Positions 10,586 through 20,135 of a DNA stretch of 32,723 nucleotides are shown here, piece after piece. How positions within the stretch are numbered: the first letter of the stretch is position 1; each line of letters starts with the position of its first letter. The translations under genes were made by a program, and so were the position numbers. The notes beneath the pieces were generated by a model. It saw only the letters and a program-made list of their open reading frames with translations. It ran no database searches and was not told where the DNA came from. The stretch is from an uncultured Pelagibacteraceae bacterium (GTDB lineage Bacteria > Pseudomonadota > Alphaproteobacteria > Pelagibacterales > Pelagibacteraceae): contig CABYXQ010000012.1 of NCBI GenBank assembly GCA_902522915.1, positions 1 through 32,723 of the forward strand, read 5' to 3'.

Positions 10586-11548
10586 TTATTTAGAAAGATC
10601 AGGATCTATTTTAGATGCTGCTTCCCAAAGTGCTTTAACTGCCTCAATAGAGTGCATGAACTCTTTTTGCTCTTTGTCGTCTAAGTCAATTTCCTCAATT
10701 TTTTCTACACCCTGTTTTCCAATTACTACTGGGACACCGGCATAAACGTCTTTGACTCCATACTCTCCATTTAATTGAACTGCACATGGTAATAGTTTTT
10801 TTTCATTATTTAAATATGCTTCAGCCATTTGGACCCCTGAAGCAGCTGGCGCATAAAATGCTGATCCTTTTTCTAAATATTTAACTATTTCAGCACCACC
10901 ATCTCTTGTTCTTTGATTTATTTCTTCTAATCTCTTTTGAGAAATTGTTCCATCATTTACTAAATCCATTAAAGGCTTTCCTGAAACTTTTGTAAATCTT
11001 GGCATTGGAACCATTGTATCTCCATGACCTCCCATTACCATTGCATCTATTTCTTTCACAGGTACATTTAATTCTAAAGATAAAAACAATTTAAATCTTG
11101 AACTATCTAAAATTCCTGCCATCCCGACTACTTTATTTGCAGATAGACCAGAAAATTTTTGAAAAGCCATAACCATCACATCTAATGGATTAGTAATACA
11201 TATTACAAAAGCATTTGGAGCATTTTGCTTTATTCCTTCAGCAACTTGTTTAATAATTTTTAAATTTATCCCTAAAAGGTCATCTCTACTCATTCCTGGT
11301 TTTCTAGGAACACCAGCTGTAATTATAATTACATCTGAGTCTTTAATATCTTTATAATCGTCAGTACCATAAAATTTCACGTTAAAACCATCCACTGATG
11401 AAGATTGAGCTATATCCAGAGCTTTTCCTTTTGCAACTCCACTTGCTACATCAAATAAAACCACTTCATTAACCAATTCTTTTGTGCCAATTAGATGTGC
11501 AAGAGTTCCTCCAATTTGACCAGCTCCTATCAAAGATATTTTTGTCAT
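10586..11548 (-). CDS. mdh: Malate dehydrogenase (LDH-like type)
   Basis: This NAD-dependent enzyme interconverts malate and oxaloacetate. The 320 residues show the N-terminal dinucleotide motif [15 protein letters not shown] and the mobile active-site loop [17 protein letters not shown], whose arginines select a dicarboxylate over lactate. [10 protein letters not shown] follows, then the catalytic histidine in [15 protein letters not shown]. The LDH-like form is the one normally found in alphaproteobacteria. An AAGGA ribosome-binding sequence sits just upstream of the ATG and overlaps the end of mmsA, nine bases away. The gene leads directly into sucC. Confidence 0.96.
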   Translation of the reverse strand: MTKISLIGAGQIGGTLAHLIGTKELVNEVVLFDVASGVAKGKALDIAQSSSVDGFNVKFYGTDDYKDIKDSDVIIITAGVPRKPGMSRDDLLGINLKIIKQVAEGIKQNAPNAFVICITNPLDVMVMAFQKFSGLSANKVVGMAGILDSSRFKLFLSLELNVPVKEIDAMVMGGHGDTMVPMPRFTKVSGKPLMDLVNDGTISQKRLEEINQRTRDGGAEIVKYLEKGSAFYAPAASGVQMAEAYLNNEKKLLPCAVQLNGEYGVKDVYAGVPVVIGKQGVEKIEEIDLDDKEQKEFMHSIEAVKALWEAASKIDPDLSK

Positions 11549-11557
11549 TTATTTTCC

Positions 11558-13051
11558 TTATTTCATTGTTGGCATTACAAATTCCGCATTGGAACGTATG
11601 CCAGATGGCCATCTTGATGTTACAGTTTTTAACTTTGTATAAAATTTAATTCCTTCCATTCCGTGCATCCCACTATCCCCAAAGAGAGATCTTTTCCAGC
11701 CTCCAAAACTGTGGAATGCCATTGGCACAGGAATTGGCACATTAATACCAACCATACCAACTTGAATTTTATTTGCAAATGTTCTTCCAGCATCTCCATC
11801 TCTTGTGTAAATACTAACTCCGTTTCCATACTCGTGGTTATTTATTAGTTTCACAGCATCCTCAAAGGTTTTGACTCTAAGAACTGATAATACTGGACCA
11901 AATATTTCCTCCTTATAAATTCGCATATCTTTATTAACATGATCAAATAAACATCCACCAACATAAAAACCATTTTCATAACCTTGTAGTTTTAAATTTC
12001 TGCCATCGACTATTAATTTAGCTCCTTCTTGAACTCCTAGATCGACATATCCTTTTACTTTTTCTAAGTGATCTTTAGTAACTAGTGGTCCCATTTCAGA
12101 ATTCTTGTCCATTCCAGGACCTACTTTTAAAGCTTCAACTTTCTTAGACAATCTTGAAACTAACTCATCTCCAATATCACCAACAGCTAAAGCAACTGAT
12201 TGTGCCATGCATCTTTCTCCCGCTGATCCGTATGCAGCACCCATTAATCCATTTACAGCTCCATTTAAATCACAATCAGGCATTACCACTAAATGATTTT
12301 TTGCACCTCCTAGTGCTTGAACTCTTTTTTCATTCTTAGCTGCGTTTTCATAAATATATTTTGCTATTGATGTTGATCCTACAAAGCTTACTGCTTTAAT
12401 ATCTTTATTTGCTAAAATTGCATCTACCGACTCTTTATCTCCATTTATTATATTAAATACACCCTCTGGAAGACCAGCCTCATTAAGCAACTCTGCTAGC
12501 CTCATCGGACAGGATGGATCTTTTTCGGATGGCTTTAATATAAAAGTATTTCCACATGCTATAGCTAGAGGAAACATCCACATTGGAACCATTGCAGGAA
12601 AATTAAAAGGTGTAATTCCAGCAACAACTCCTAATGGTTGCCTCATTGACCAGCTATCTACACTCGATCCAACATTTTCAGAAAATTCACCTTTTAATAA
12701 ATTTGGAATACCACACGCAAACTCAACAACCTCTAATCCTCTTATTAATGAGCCCCTTGCATCTTCATAAACTTTTCCATGTTCAGAGACAATAAGCTTA
12801 GTAAGCTCATCTGAATTTTTTTCTATTAATTCTTTGAACTTAAACATTACTCTTGCTCTTTGTAGAGCAGGTATTAAAGACCAGGATTCAAATGCTTTTT
12901 TAGCAACTTCTACTGCTTGATCTAAGTCAGATTTTGAAGCGAGTCTAACCTCAGACTCTTGCTCTCCAGTAGCTGGGTTAAAAACTTTACTCTTTCTATC
13001 AGACGCTCCAGGAATAATTTTTCCGCCTACATAGTGTTCTATTAATTTCAT
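11558..13051 (-). CDS. mmsA: CoA-acylating methylmalonate-semialdehyde dehydrogenase
   Basis: This member of the aldehyde dehydrogenase superfamily oxidises methylmalonate semialdehyde to propionyl-CoA, or malonate semialdehyde to acetyl-CoA, releasing CO2. The 497 residues are typical. Features specific to this subgroup are the N-terminal HYVGGKIIPGASDRKSKVFN, TPFNFPAMVPMWMFPLAI, and the catalytic cysteine in GSAGERCMAQS near residue 280. IYKEEIFGPVLSVLRV and the C-terminal FYTKLKTVTSRWP follow. It lies between sdhB (39-base gap) and mdh (nine bases) inside the TCA cluster. The family role is in valine, inositol and beta-alanine breakdown. A role in C3 semialdehydes derived from DMSP is possible but is my inference from the neighbourhood. 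Confidence 0.93.
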   Translation of the reverse strand: MKLIEHYVGGKIIPGASDRKSKVFNPATGEQESEVRLASKSDLDQAVEVAKKAFESWSLIPALQRARVMFKFKELIEKNSDELTKLIVSEHGKVYEDARGSLIRGLEVVEFACGIPNLLKGEFSENVGSSVDSWSMRQPLGVVAGITPFNFPAMVPMWMFPLAIACGNTFILKPSEKDPSCPMRLAELLNEAGLPEGVFNIINGDKESVDAILANKDIKAVSFVGSTSIAKYIYENAAKNEKRVQALGGAKNHLVVMPDCDLNGAVNGLMGAAYGSAGERCMAQSVALAVGDIGDELVSRLSKKVEALKVGPGMDKNSEMGPLVTKDHLEKVKGYVDLGVQEGAKLIVDGRNLKLQGYENGFYVGGCLFDHVNKDMRIYKEEIFGPVLSVLRVKTFEDAVKLINNHEYGNGVSIYTRDGDAGRTFANKIQVGMVGINVPIPVPMAFHSFGGWKRSLFGDSGMHGMEGIKFYTKLKTVTSRWPSGIRSNAEFVMPTMK

Positions 13052-13090
13052 GGATACGGTGTTTTAGATCAAAAATTCTTAATAGTCTAT

Positions 13091-13870
13091 TTAAACATTA
13101 GCAATGGCTAGCATTTTTTTAATTTCTGCGATTGCTTTTGCAGGATTCAAGCCTTTTGGGCATGCGCTTGTACAATTTAGAATAGTATGACATCTATATA
13201 ATTTTAGTTCATCAGCAACTTTTTTTAATCTTTCTTTTCTTTCCTCATCTCTGCTATCAACAATCCATCTATAAGCTTGAAGCAAAACAGCTGGTCCTAA
13301 ATACTTATCACCGTTCCACCAGTAGCTTGGACATGACGTAGAGCAACACGCACACATAATACATTCATATGCTCCATCAAGTTTTTCCCTCTCTTTTTTT
13401 GATTGAATAATTTCTTCTTTGTCTTTTGTAGAATTATTTTTTAACCATGGTTCAATTGACTGATACTGTTTATACAGACCATCTAAATCTCCAATTAAAT
13501 CTCTTTTTACTTTTAAATGTGGTAATGGATAAATATTTATGTCACCAGTTATTTCTGCATGAGGTGTTGTACAAGCAAGTCCATTTTTTCCATCCATGTT
13601 CATAGCACATGATCCACAAACTCCGTGTGCGCATGATCTTCTATAAGCTAATGATGGATCAATTTCATTTTTAATTTTATTTAAAAGATCAAGAACTTTT
13701 GAAGGGCAGTTGTCCATATCTACCTCATAAGTGTCTATTCTTGGATTTTCTTCTGTAGAGGGATCCCATCTATAAACATTTACTTTTCTGATATTTTTAG
13801 ATCCAGTTTTGTCTTGAAAGTATTTTCCTTTTTCAACTTTGGAGTTTTTAGGCAAACTTATTTGAACCAT
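13091..13870 (-). CDS. sdhB: Succinate dehydrogenase iron-sulfur subunit
   Basis: SdhB passes electrons from the flavin of SdhA to ubiquinone. The 259 residues hold all three cluster motifs. The [2Fe-2S] ligands lie in [18 protein letters not shown] with the later cysteine in LACTTPH. The [4Fe-4S] ligands are in [12 protein letters not shown], and the [3Fe-4S] ligands run from [17 protein letters not shown] together with the last cysteine of the previous motif. The ATG shares one base with the sdhA stop codon (TAATG arrangement), which points to coupled translation. The protein faces the cytoplasm on the inner membrane, bound to SdhC and SdhD. Confidence 0.97.
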   Translation of the reverse strand: MVQISLPKNSKVEKGKYFQDKTGSKNIRKVNVYRWDPSTEENPRIDTYEVDMDNCPSKVLDLLNKIKNEIDPSLAYRRSCAHGVCGSCAMNMDGKNGLACTTPHAEITGDINIYPLPHLKVKRDLIGDLDGLYKQYQSIEPWLKNNSTKDKEEIIQSKKEREKLDGAYECIMCACCSTSCPSYWWNGDKYLGPAVLLQAYRWIVDSRDEERKERLKKVADELKLYRCHTILNCTSACPKGLNPAKAIAEIKKMLAIANV

Positions 13871-15645
13871 TAATATACTCTTTCTTGCGGTGGAAAATAC
13901 TGAACTTCATTTGTTAAAGTCGATTTATGAACTTCTCTATAACTTATCTTAGTTTTTTTACCATCACACCAAGCAAGTGTATGCTGCATAAATTTTTCAT
14001 CATCTCTTTTTGGATAATCTTCCCTTGCATGAGCTCCTCTACTTTCTTTTCTATGATAAGCTGAGTCCACTGTTGTCACTGCTTGTCTAATTAAATTATC
14101 AAATTCTAAAGTTTCTACTAAATCAGTGTTAAATACTAACGACCTATCTTTTACGGATATCGACTTCATCCCATCATAAGTTTTTCTAATTTCATCAACA
14201 CCTTCTTTAAGATTTTTTTCAGTTCTAAACACTGCGCATTTTGATTGCATTGTTTTTTGCATTGCAAGTCTTAGTTCAGCAGTACTATTATCTCCCTTAG
14301 CATTTCTAAGTTTATCAAATCTATCTAAACATTTTTGTGTCTCTGACTCTCCAATTTCATCATGAGGTGTTCCTGGTTTAATTAATTCTGCAGCTCTTTT
14401 TGCAGCGGCTCTTCCAAATACAACTAAATCAATTAACGAGTTTGAGCCCAATCTATTTGCACCATGGACTGATACGCATGCTGCTTCTCCTATTGCCATT
14501 AAGCCTGGAACTGTTTTTTCTGAACCATTAACTGTTAAAACTTCTGCTTTATAATTAGTAGGAATACCACCCATATTATAATGTACAGTTGGAACTACAG
14601 GTATAGGGTCTTTAGTAACATCAACATCTGCAAATAATCTAGCTGCATCAGAAATACCTGGAAGTCTTTCAGCAATTACATCTTTATCTAAATGACTTAA
14701 ATTTAAAAGTACGTGATCCTTATCTTTTCCGACACCTCTTCCTTCATTTATTTCTATAGACATTGATCTACTTACTACATCCCTAGATGCTAAGTCTTTT
14801 GCGTTTGGAGCATATCTTTCCATAAACCTTTCACCTTTAGAGTTTACTAAATATCCACCTTCCCCTCTAACTCCTTCGGAAATTAAAGTTCCATGTCCAT
14901 AAATTCCAGTTGGATGAAACTGAACAAATTCCATATCCTGCAAAGGTAATCCAGCTCTTAATACCATTGCATTACCATCACCTGTGCATGTATGAGCTGA
15001 AGTTGCTGAATAGTAAACTTTTCCATAACCACCTGTTGCAATAATGACGGTATGGGCTCTAAATCTATGTATTGTTCCATCATTTAAATTCCAAGCAATA
15101 AGTCCTCTACACTCACCATCTTTCATTAATAAGTCTAATGCAAAATATTCTATAAAAAATTCAGTATTATGTTTTAGAGCTTGTCCATATAATGTGTGTA
15201 ATATTGCATGTCCCGTTCTATCAGCCGCTGCACAAGTTCTTTGGACTATCCCATTTCCATAATTCTTTGTCATTCCCCCAAAAGGTCTTTGATAAATTTT
15301 ACCTTCATCAGTTCTACTAAATGGCACACCATATTTTTCTAGTTCTATAACGGCAGCAGGTGCTTCTTTACATAAATACTCAATACTATCTTGATCTCCT
15401 AACCAATCAGCACCTTTTACAGTATCATACATATGCCATCTCCAATCATCTTCTCCCATATTACCCAGAGCAGCTGAAATTCCGCCTTGAGCAGCAGATG
15501 TATGACTTCTTGTTGGAAATACTTTTGAAATGCAGGCAGTTTTTAATCCTGCCTCACTTAATCCAACTGCAGCTCTTAGGCCTGATCCTCCGGCCCCAAG
15601 TACGACTACATCATATTCATGATCTATAATTTTATATGAACTCAT
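13870..15645 (-). CDS. sdhA: Succinate dehydrogenase flavoprotein subunit
   Basis: This is the catalytic subunit of complex II, which oxidises succinate to fumarate with covalently bound FAD. The 591 residues are standard. The N-terminus has the FAD-binding motif [17 protein letters not shown], then the FAD-attachment histidine in [12 protein letters not shown]. Downstream are [13 protein letters not shown], the active-site loop [33 protein letters not shown], and the C-terminal [18 protein letters not shown]. The start overlaps the sdhD stop by four bases. All expected catalytic segments are present. Confidence 0.97.
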   Translation of the reverse strand: MSSYKIIDHEYDVVVLGAGGSGLRAAVGLSEAGLKTACISKVFPTRSHTSAAQGGISAALGNMGEDDWRWHMYDTVKGADWLGDQDSIEYLCKEAPAAVIELEKYGVPFSRTDEGKIYQRPFGGMTKNYGNGIVQRTCAAADRTGHAILHTLYGQALKHNTEFFIEYFALDLLMKDGECRGLIAWNLNDGTIHRFRAHTVIIATGGYGKVYYSATSAHTCTGDGNAMVLRAGLPLQDMEFVQFHPTGIYGHGTLISEGVRGEGGYLVNSKGERFMERYAPNAKDLASRDVVSRSMSIEINEGRGVGKDKDHVLLNLSHLDKDVIAERLPGISDAARLFADVDVTKDPIPVVPTVHYNMGGIPTNYKAEVLTVNGSEKTVPGLMAIGEAACVSVHGANRLGSNSLIDLVVFGRAAAKRAAELIKPGTPHDEIGESETQKCLDRFDKLRNAKGDNSTAELRLAMQKTMQSKCAVFRTEKNLKEGVDEIRKTYDGMKSISVKDRSLVFNTDLVETLEFDNLIRQAVTTVDSAYHRKESRGAHAREDYPKRDDEKFMQHTLAWCDGKKTKISYREVHKSTLTNEVQYFPPQERVY

Positions 15646-15971
15646 AAGTTTAGATTAAATAAAATAATAATTGTTAATAATGGAACGACTATAGCAGAAA
15701 TATATAAAAGTCTGTTTGCGACATTTTTGGTTTTTTCTTCAGATATATAGTCTTCAAAGACCTCACTAACGCTTAGTGCTGAAAAAAAGTAAGCAAATAT
15801 AATAAATATACTAAACAAGAATTTGTTTAATGGGTTGGAAAAAAATTTTAATATTTCTATAAAATTTTGGTCATAAATAGATATAAAATTAATAATAAAC
15901 CAAATCATTAAAGGTAATAAAACAATCGAAGAAATTTTCAAAAAAATCCATTTTTTAGTTACTGAATTCAT
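15642..15971 (-). CDS. sdhD: Succinate dehydrogenase membrane anchor subunit SdhD (lacks heme histidine)
   Basis: This is a small hydrophobic anchor subunit of complex II. The 109 residues contain three membrane segments, roughly 10-32, 50-70 and 87-107. The assignment rests on length, membrane topology, position between sdhC and sdhA, and the conserved Asp-Tyr of the family (EDYI, D74-Y75), of which the tyrosine helps bind quinone. The oddity is that the sequence contains no histidine. In E. coli SdhD the heme b ligand H71 lies 11 residues before the conserved Asp. Here that position is F63. The reading frame is clean and overlaps sdhA by four bases, so a frameshift does not explain the loss. 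Confidence 0.85.
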   Translation of the reverse strand: MNSVTKKWIFLKISSIVLLPLMIWFIINFISIYDQNFIEILKFFSNPLNKFLFSIFIIFAYFFSALSVSEVFEDYISEEKTKNVANRLLYISAIVVPLLTIIILFNLNL

Positions 15972-15972
15972 A

Positions 15973-16365
15973 TTAAATATAATTTTTTCCTATCAAATAA
16001 ATTAGTATAGTTAATAAAATCGACCCAAATATGACTAATAATCCAGTTATTTTTGTAGTTTTTAATTCATACCCATAACCCAAATCCATTATCAAATGTC
16101 TAATCTCACTTAATATTTGAAAACTAAAAGACCAAGTTAAACTTAAGACAATGAATTTACCGAGTAATGAATTTAAAAATAAGTTTATAAAATGATAGTT
16201 ATCACTTCCAAAAATTAATAATGAAGACCAAATACAAATTAAAGTTATTGCAATAATATTTATAATACCTGTTATTCTATGAGAAATAGATACTAAAGAT
16301 GAAATATGCCATTGATAAATTTGAATATGTGGAGATAAAGGGTTTTTATTGTCCATAGAAATCAT
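15973..16365 (-). CDS. sdhC: Succinate dehydrogenase cytochrome b556 subunit SdhC
   Basis: This is the larger anchor subunit of complex II, which helps form the quinone site and bind heme b. The 130 residues show the family's N-terminal NKNPLSPHIQIYQWHISS, the quinone-site segment SISHRITG (serine and arginine both present), and the heme-ligand region SEIRHLIMDLGYG with the histidine at residue 90. Three membrane helices are evident. An alternative ATG three codons downstream (16356) is also plausible because the family usually has a very short leader before NPLSPH. With either start the gene overlaps the 3' end of asd, by 20 or 11 bases. Confidence 0.93.
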   Translation of the reverse strand: MISMDNKNPLSPHIQIYQWHISSLVSISHRITGIINIIAITLICIWSSLLIFGSDNYHFINLFLNSLLGKFIVLSLTWSFSFQILSEIRHLIMDLGYGYELKTTKITGLLVIFGSILLTILIYLIGKNYI

Positions 16366-17356
16366 TTTTTATTAAAGCTTCTGCTATTTGAATAGCATTT
16401 AAAGCTGCTCCTTTAAGTAGATTATCAGAAACAATCCACATATTAATCGTGTTCTTCTGGGACTCATCTAATCTAATTCTTGAAATAAAAGTTTCAAACT
16501 TATCTTCAGCCTCAACTGGAGTTATGTATCCACCATCTTTATGTTCATCAATAACTTTACAGCCTGGCGAAGTAGACAAAACATTTCTGATTTCATCTAA
16601 ATTACATTTTTTATCAAATTCTACATTTACACTTATAGAATGAGAAACAAGAACAGGTATTCTTACACATGTAGATGTAACTTTAATTTTTTTATCTAAT
16701 ATTTTTTTTATTTCATCTGTAGTTTTTTGTTCTTCCTTTGTGTAGCCATTTTCTAAAAAACTATCAATATGAGGAATAGCATTAAAGGCTATTTGCTTTG
16801 TAAAATTTTTTGACTCTAATTCTTTATTATTAAAATAATCTTGAGTTTGAGATAATAGCTCATCCATAGGACCTTTTCCTGCACCTGACACAGATTGATA
16901 TGTAGATATTACTATTCTTTTTACATTATATAAATCATGTAAAGGTTTTAAAGCAACTACAACTGGTATGACTGAACAATTTGCATTTGCTATAATATTT
17001 CTATTTTTAACTTGAGTTAATTGTTTAGGGTTAACTTCTGGAACTATAAGAGGAATATCGGCATCCTTTCTAAAAAATTTTGAGTTATCAATAACTATTG
17101 TTTTTTCTGCTGCAACATGTGCCCATTTTTCAGCAACAGAACTCCCAGCAGCAAAAAAAGCTATTTTAACAATTGAAAAATCAAATTTTTCTAGATCCTC
17201 AACAATATGCTCCTTACCATTAAAACTTATTTTTTTTCCTACACTTCTTGATGAAGCTAACAAATAAAGATTTTCAATCTGTACTTCTTTTTTTTCAAGT
17301 ACCTCTAATATTTTTCTACCAACGTTTCCTGTTGCACCTACAATCGCTATATTCAT
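16346..17356 (-). CDS. asd: Aspartate-semialdehyde dehydrogenase
   Basis: This NADPH-dependent enzyme reduces aspartyl phosphate to aspartate semialdehyde, the branch point to lysine/diaminopimelate, threonine and methionine. The 336 residues show the N-terminal dinucleotide motif VGATGNVGRKILEVL, the phosphate-binding segment FFAAGSSVAEKWA, the catalytic cysteine in NANCSVIPVVVALKPLH, and SYQSVSGAGKGPMDEL reading in the expected order. The conserved histidine-containing end IVSDNLLKGAALNAIQIAE closes the protein. The gene lies 20 bases downstream of dmdA and overlaps sdhC. It is metabolically linked to dapF elsewhere in the window, which acts later in the diaminopimelate branch. Confidence 0.95.
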   Translation of the reverse strand: MNIAIVGATGNVGRKILEVLEKKEVQIENLYLLASSRSVGKKISFNGKEHIVEDLEKFDFSIVKIAFFAAGSSVAEKWAHVAAEKTIVIDNSKFFRKDADIPLIVPEVNPKQLTQVKNRNIIANANCSVIPVVVALKPLHDLYNVKRIVISTYQSVSGAGKGPMDELLSQTQDYFNNKELESKNFTKQIAFNAIPHIDSFLENGYTKEEQKTTDEIKKILDKKIKVTSTCVRIPVLVSHSISVNVEFDKKCNLDEIRNVLSTSPGCKVIDEHKDGGYITPVEAEDKFETFISRIRLDESQKNTINMWIVSDNLLKGAALNAIQIAEALIKNDFYGQ

Positions 17357-17376
17357 GATAATGTCTTATTTTTATA

Positions 17377-18486
17377 CTAAATGAAGGGTAAATCGCAAAC
17401 TGTTCCTACATATATTTTTTCATTAATTTCTATTTTAAACTGATCTTTAGTATTCCAATAAGGTTTATTAATCATTGCAATTCCAACCACTTGCTTAAAA
17501 GTAGGAGAGTAAGCGGCTGATCTTACATAACCAACAATGTTATTATTATCGTCAAATAGCGTTTTTTCACAATACATATCAATTGTATTATGATCAATTT
17601 TTACACCTCTTAATTTTCTTGTTATTCCATCTTGATTTATTTTCTTCAAATTGTCTTTACCTAAAAAATTAACCTCACTATCTAAATTTATAAATTTATC
17701 AAAATTTGCTTCAAATGGATTATCTCTATTATCAAAATCATTTCCATAAGACAGCAATGCACCTTCAATTCTTTCAATAAGATTAGGGCATCCTGGTCTT
17801 ACGTTAAATTCTTTTCCACTCTCAAATAGATAGTCATATAAATCTTGGCCTGCTTGATCATTTTCAACATAAATTTCAAAACCACCTTGTTTTGACCAAC
17901 CTGATCTAGCAATAAAATATTTGTTATCTTTGAAATCAAAATAACTAAAATTAAAAAATTTTAATTGTTTTATTTTTTCACCAAATAATTTAGCCATTAA
18001 ATCATTTGAAAGCGGTCCCTGAACAGCTAAAATATTTACATTTGGTTCTTTAATCTCAACTTCAAAATTATTTCCTGCTGCAAGACCTTTAGCAAAAAAA
18101 ATCACATCTGAGTCTGCTATTGATAACCACCATTTATCTTCAGCTAATTTATTTATAATTGGGTCATTAACTAACAAGCCTTCATTATCGATTAGTGGAG
18201 CGTAATAACATTTTCCAACTTTTGATTTTGATAAATCTCTGCACGTCATTAATTGAACTAATTTTGCTGAGTCTTTTCCTGAAATCTCAACCTGTCTTTC
18301 TGCTGCAACATCCCAAACTTGTACGTAATTCTTTAAATGTTGATAATCAGCCTCAAGAGATTTAAAAGATGCTGGTAATAACATGTGATTATAAACAGTG
18401 TAAGAACTAACTCCTTGAGCCTCTATTCTATCGGTATAAGGTGTGCTCCTTAATCTTCTGGATTTAGCTATTGGAAAATTTTTCAT
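17377..18486 (-). CDS. dmdA: Dimethylsulfoniopropionate demethylase
   Basis: DmdA moves a methyl group from DMSP to tetrahydrofolate, giving methylmercaptopropionate (MMPA) and 5-methyl-THF. It belongs to the GcvT aminomethyltransferase fold. The 369 residues equal the length of the P. ubique enzyme as I recall it. Blocks such as [61 protein letters not shown] and the C-terminal VCDLPFI match that protein in memory, which separates it from plain GcvT or sarcosine dehydrogenase-like relatives. Two further MMPA-pathway genes lie just upstream, which reinforces the call. The gap to the dmdB reading frame is 29 bases. A GAAAG sequence precedes the ATG, but there is no strong ribosome-binding site. 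Confidence 0.95.
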   Translation of the reverse strand: MKNFPIAKSRRLRSTPYTDRIEAQGVSSYTVYNHMLLPASFKSLEADYQHLKNYVQVWDVAAERQVEISGKDSAKLVQLMTCRDLSKSKVGKCYYAPLIDNEGLLVNDPIINKLAEDKWWLSIADSDVIFFAKGLAAGNNFEVEIKEPNVNILAVQGPLSNDLMAKLFGEKIKQLKFFNFSYFDFKDNKYFIARSGWSKQGGFEIYVENDQAGQDLYDYLFESGKEFNVRPGCPNLIERIEGALLSYGNDFDNRDNPFEANFDKFINLDSEVNFLGKDNLKKINQDGITRKLRGVKIDHNTIDMYCEKTLFDDNNNIVGYVRSAAYSPTFKQVVGIAMINKPYWNTKDQFKIEINEKIYVGTVCDLPFI

Positions 18487-18515
18487 TTTTACTTTCTAGA
18501 TTTATTATTAAATAA

Positions 18516-19184
18516 TTAGAATTTTTTTCTTAACTCAAATTTTTGAATTTTACCAGTGGATGTTTTTGGCAATTCACAAAAAATAACTTTCTTTGGAACT
18601 TTAAAATTTGCTAACGTTTCTTTACAAAAATCTATTAATTCTTTTTCACTAACTGGTTTATCTTTAACCATTTCAATAAATGCACAGGGCACTTCACCCC
18701 ATTTTTCATCAGGTTTTGCCACTACTGCCGCAATAGAAACTGAAGGATGTTTAGATAGTGTATTTTCTATTTCTATTGATGATACGTTCTCTCCTCCTGA
18801 AATAATTATATCTTTTGATCTATCTTGTATTTTAACGTATCCATCAGGAAACATTACTGCTAAATCTCCAGAATGAAACCAACCACCACTCATGGCTTTA
18901 TCAGTTGCTGATTTATCCTTAAAATAACCCTTCATTACAACATTGCCTCTAATCATAATTTCACCTATCGTTTTACCGTCTTTAGGAACTTCCTTCATAG
19001 TTTCAGGATCCATAATTATTACGCCTTCAGTGTTTGGGTATCTTACTCCTTGTCTTGCTTTTATCTCATTTTGCTTCTCTTCTTCATACTCATTCCATCC
19101 ATCATTCCAAGCACATTGAGTAACATGACCATATGTTTCTGTTAATCCATAAACGTGCATTACCTCAAAACCAAGCTCTTTCAT
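18516..19184 (-). CDS. dmdB: MMPA-CoA ligase, C-terminal part (frameshifted from the N-terminal part)
   Basis: This is the C-terminal 222 residues of an acyl-CoA synthetase of the ANL (AMP-binding) superfamily. It carries the adenylation motifs VYGLTETYGH, GGWFHSGDLAVMFPDGYVK, IQDRSKDIIISGGENVSS and the C-terminal lysine motif PKTSTGKIQKFELR. The frame opens at an ATG inside an A8 run and lacks the P-loop domain. Removing one A from that run joins it in register with the upstream part, giving continuous sequence APPPSIIFKKMKELGFEV. Placed between dmdC and dmdA, it is most likely DmdB, which activates methylmercaptopropionate to its CoA thioester. As it stands the fragment would not be an active ligase by itself. 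Confidence 0.8.
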   Translation of the reverse strand: MKELGFEVMHVYGLTETYGHVTQCAWNDGWNEYEEEKQNEIKARQGVRYPNTEGVIIMDPETMKEVPKDGKTIGEIMIRGNVVMKGYFKDKSATDKAMSGGWFHSGDLAVMFPDGYVKIQDRSKDIIISGGENVSSIEIENTLSKHPSVSIAAVVAKPDEKWGEVPCAFIEMVKDKPVSEKELIDFCKETLANFKVPKKVIFCELPKTSTGKIQKFELRKKF

Positions 19185-20133
19185 TTTTTTTAAATATTAT
19201 ACTGGGTGGCGGAGCTCCTGCGGTTAGAACATAAACTTTATGTTTTAATTTTTTTCGATCACTTTCTGGAGCACCTGTAATCATATTAAGTACAATTGGC
19301 GCACCTCCAAAATGAGTTACATCATATTTATCTATTAATTCAAAAATTTTTTTAACATCAATATTTCTTAAGCAAATAGTTTTTCCATTCAACATTGGAA
19401 TAGTCCAAGGGTAACACCACCCATTGCAATGAAACATTGGAACAATAGTCAAAAAATTTAATCTATTTGGCATACTCCAAGCAACTGTACTTCCCGTTGA
19501 CATAAGATATGCACCTCTATGATGGTAAACAACTCCTTTTGGATTTCCTGTTGTGCCAGATGTATAGCTCAATGAAATTGCCTGCCACTCATCGTCTGGC
19601 ATTTTCCATTCATAATTTTCATCTCCAGTATTTAAAAAACTTTCGTACTCAAAATCTCCAATTTTTTCTAATTTTGATTGGTCGGCATACTTATCATTTA
19701 TATCAATGACTATAATCTTTTTATTTAAAGTTTTTAATGCTTTTTTTACTTCTACATGAAGCTGTCTATCTACAACCAACACCTTAGCTTCACTATGTTC
19801 TAAAATATATGCAATAGTATTAGCATCCAATCTTATATTTATTGTATTTAATACTCCACCAGTCATTGGAACTGAATAATGAGCCTCAAATATTTCTGGG
19901 GTATTAAAAGCTAAAAATGAAACTGTATCACCTTTCTTAATTCCAATCTTTTCTAATGCACTAGCGAATTTTGTAACTCTTTTATAAACTTGGCTCCAAT
20001 TATATTTTCTATCCTCATATACTATTGCTTCATAATCGGGATAAACATCTTTAGCTCTTTCTAAAAAGGATAAAGGAGTAAGTGGAACATAGTTTGCTTT
20101 ATTTTTGTCTAAATTTGTATCGTAATGACTCAT
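19165..20133 (-). CDS. dmdB: MMPA-CoA ligase, N-terminal part (frameshifted)
   Basis: This is the N-terminal portion of the same ANL-superfamily ligase. It starts MSHYDTNLDKNKANYVPLTP and includes the phosphate-binding motif SLSYTSGTTGNPKGVVYHH, VPMFHCNGWCYPW and FGGAPIVLNM. The family-like sequence runs through TAGAPPPSIIFKK and then diverges for a few residues (NERAWF) to a stop at 19165, after an A8 run on the coding strand. It overlaps the C-terminal part by 20 bases in a different frame. Together the two would give about 540 residues, a normal length for DmdB. The start lies two bases from dmdC. Whether this is a sequencing error, a real mutation or a slippage site cannot be settled here. 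Confidence 0.8.
   Translation of the reverse strand: MSHYDTNLDKNKANYVPLTPLSFLERAKDVYPDYEAIVYEDRKYNWSQVYKRVTKFASALEKIGIKKGDTVSFLAFNTPEIFEAHYSVPMTGGVLNTINIRLDANTIAYILEHSEAKVLVVDRQLHVEVKKALKTLNKKIIVIDINDKYADQSKLEKIGDFEYESFLNTGDENYEWKMPDDEWQAISLSYTSGTTGNPKGVVYHHRGAYLMSTGSTVAWSMPNRLNFLTIVPMFHCNGWCYPWTIPMLNGKTICLRNIDVKKIFELIDKYDVTHFGGAPIVLNMITGAPESDRKKLKHKVYVLTAGAPPPSIIFKKNERAWF
19184..19191 (-). other. A8 homopolymer at the dmdB frame break
   Basis: The plus strand has eight T residues here, read as eight A residues on the coding strand between ATATTT and TGAAAG. With eight A residues the upstream frame runs Phe-Lys-Lys-Asn-Glu and soon stops. With seven it reads Phe-Lys-Lys-Met-Lys-Glu and continues into the ligase C-terminus. 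So the disruption is exactly one surplus A, equivalent to a required +1 shift. Runs of nine occur in intact genes of the same window, for example in dapF near 28516 and in priA near 2242, so runs of this length are not generally miscalled here. Confidence 0.8.
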
Positions 20134-20135
20134 AA

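Noticed and set aside
18516..20133. Two genuine separate genes for a split acyl-CoA ligase
   Set aside because: The downstream frame starts inside the homopolymer, the halves join perfectly with one base removed, and the break falls inside the N-terminal domain and not at a domain boundary.
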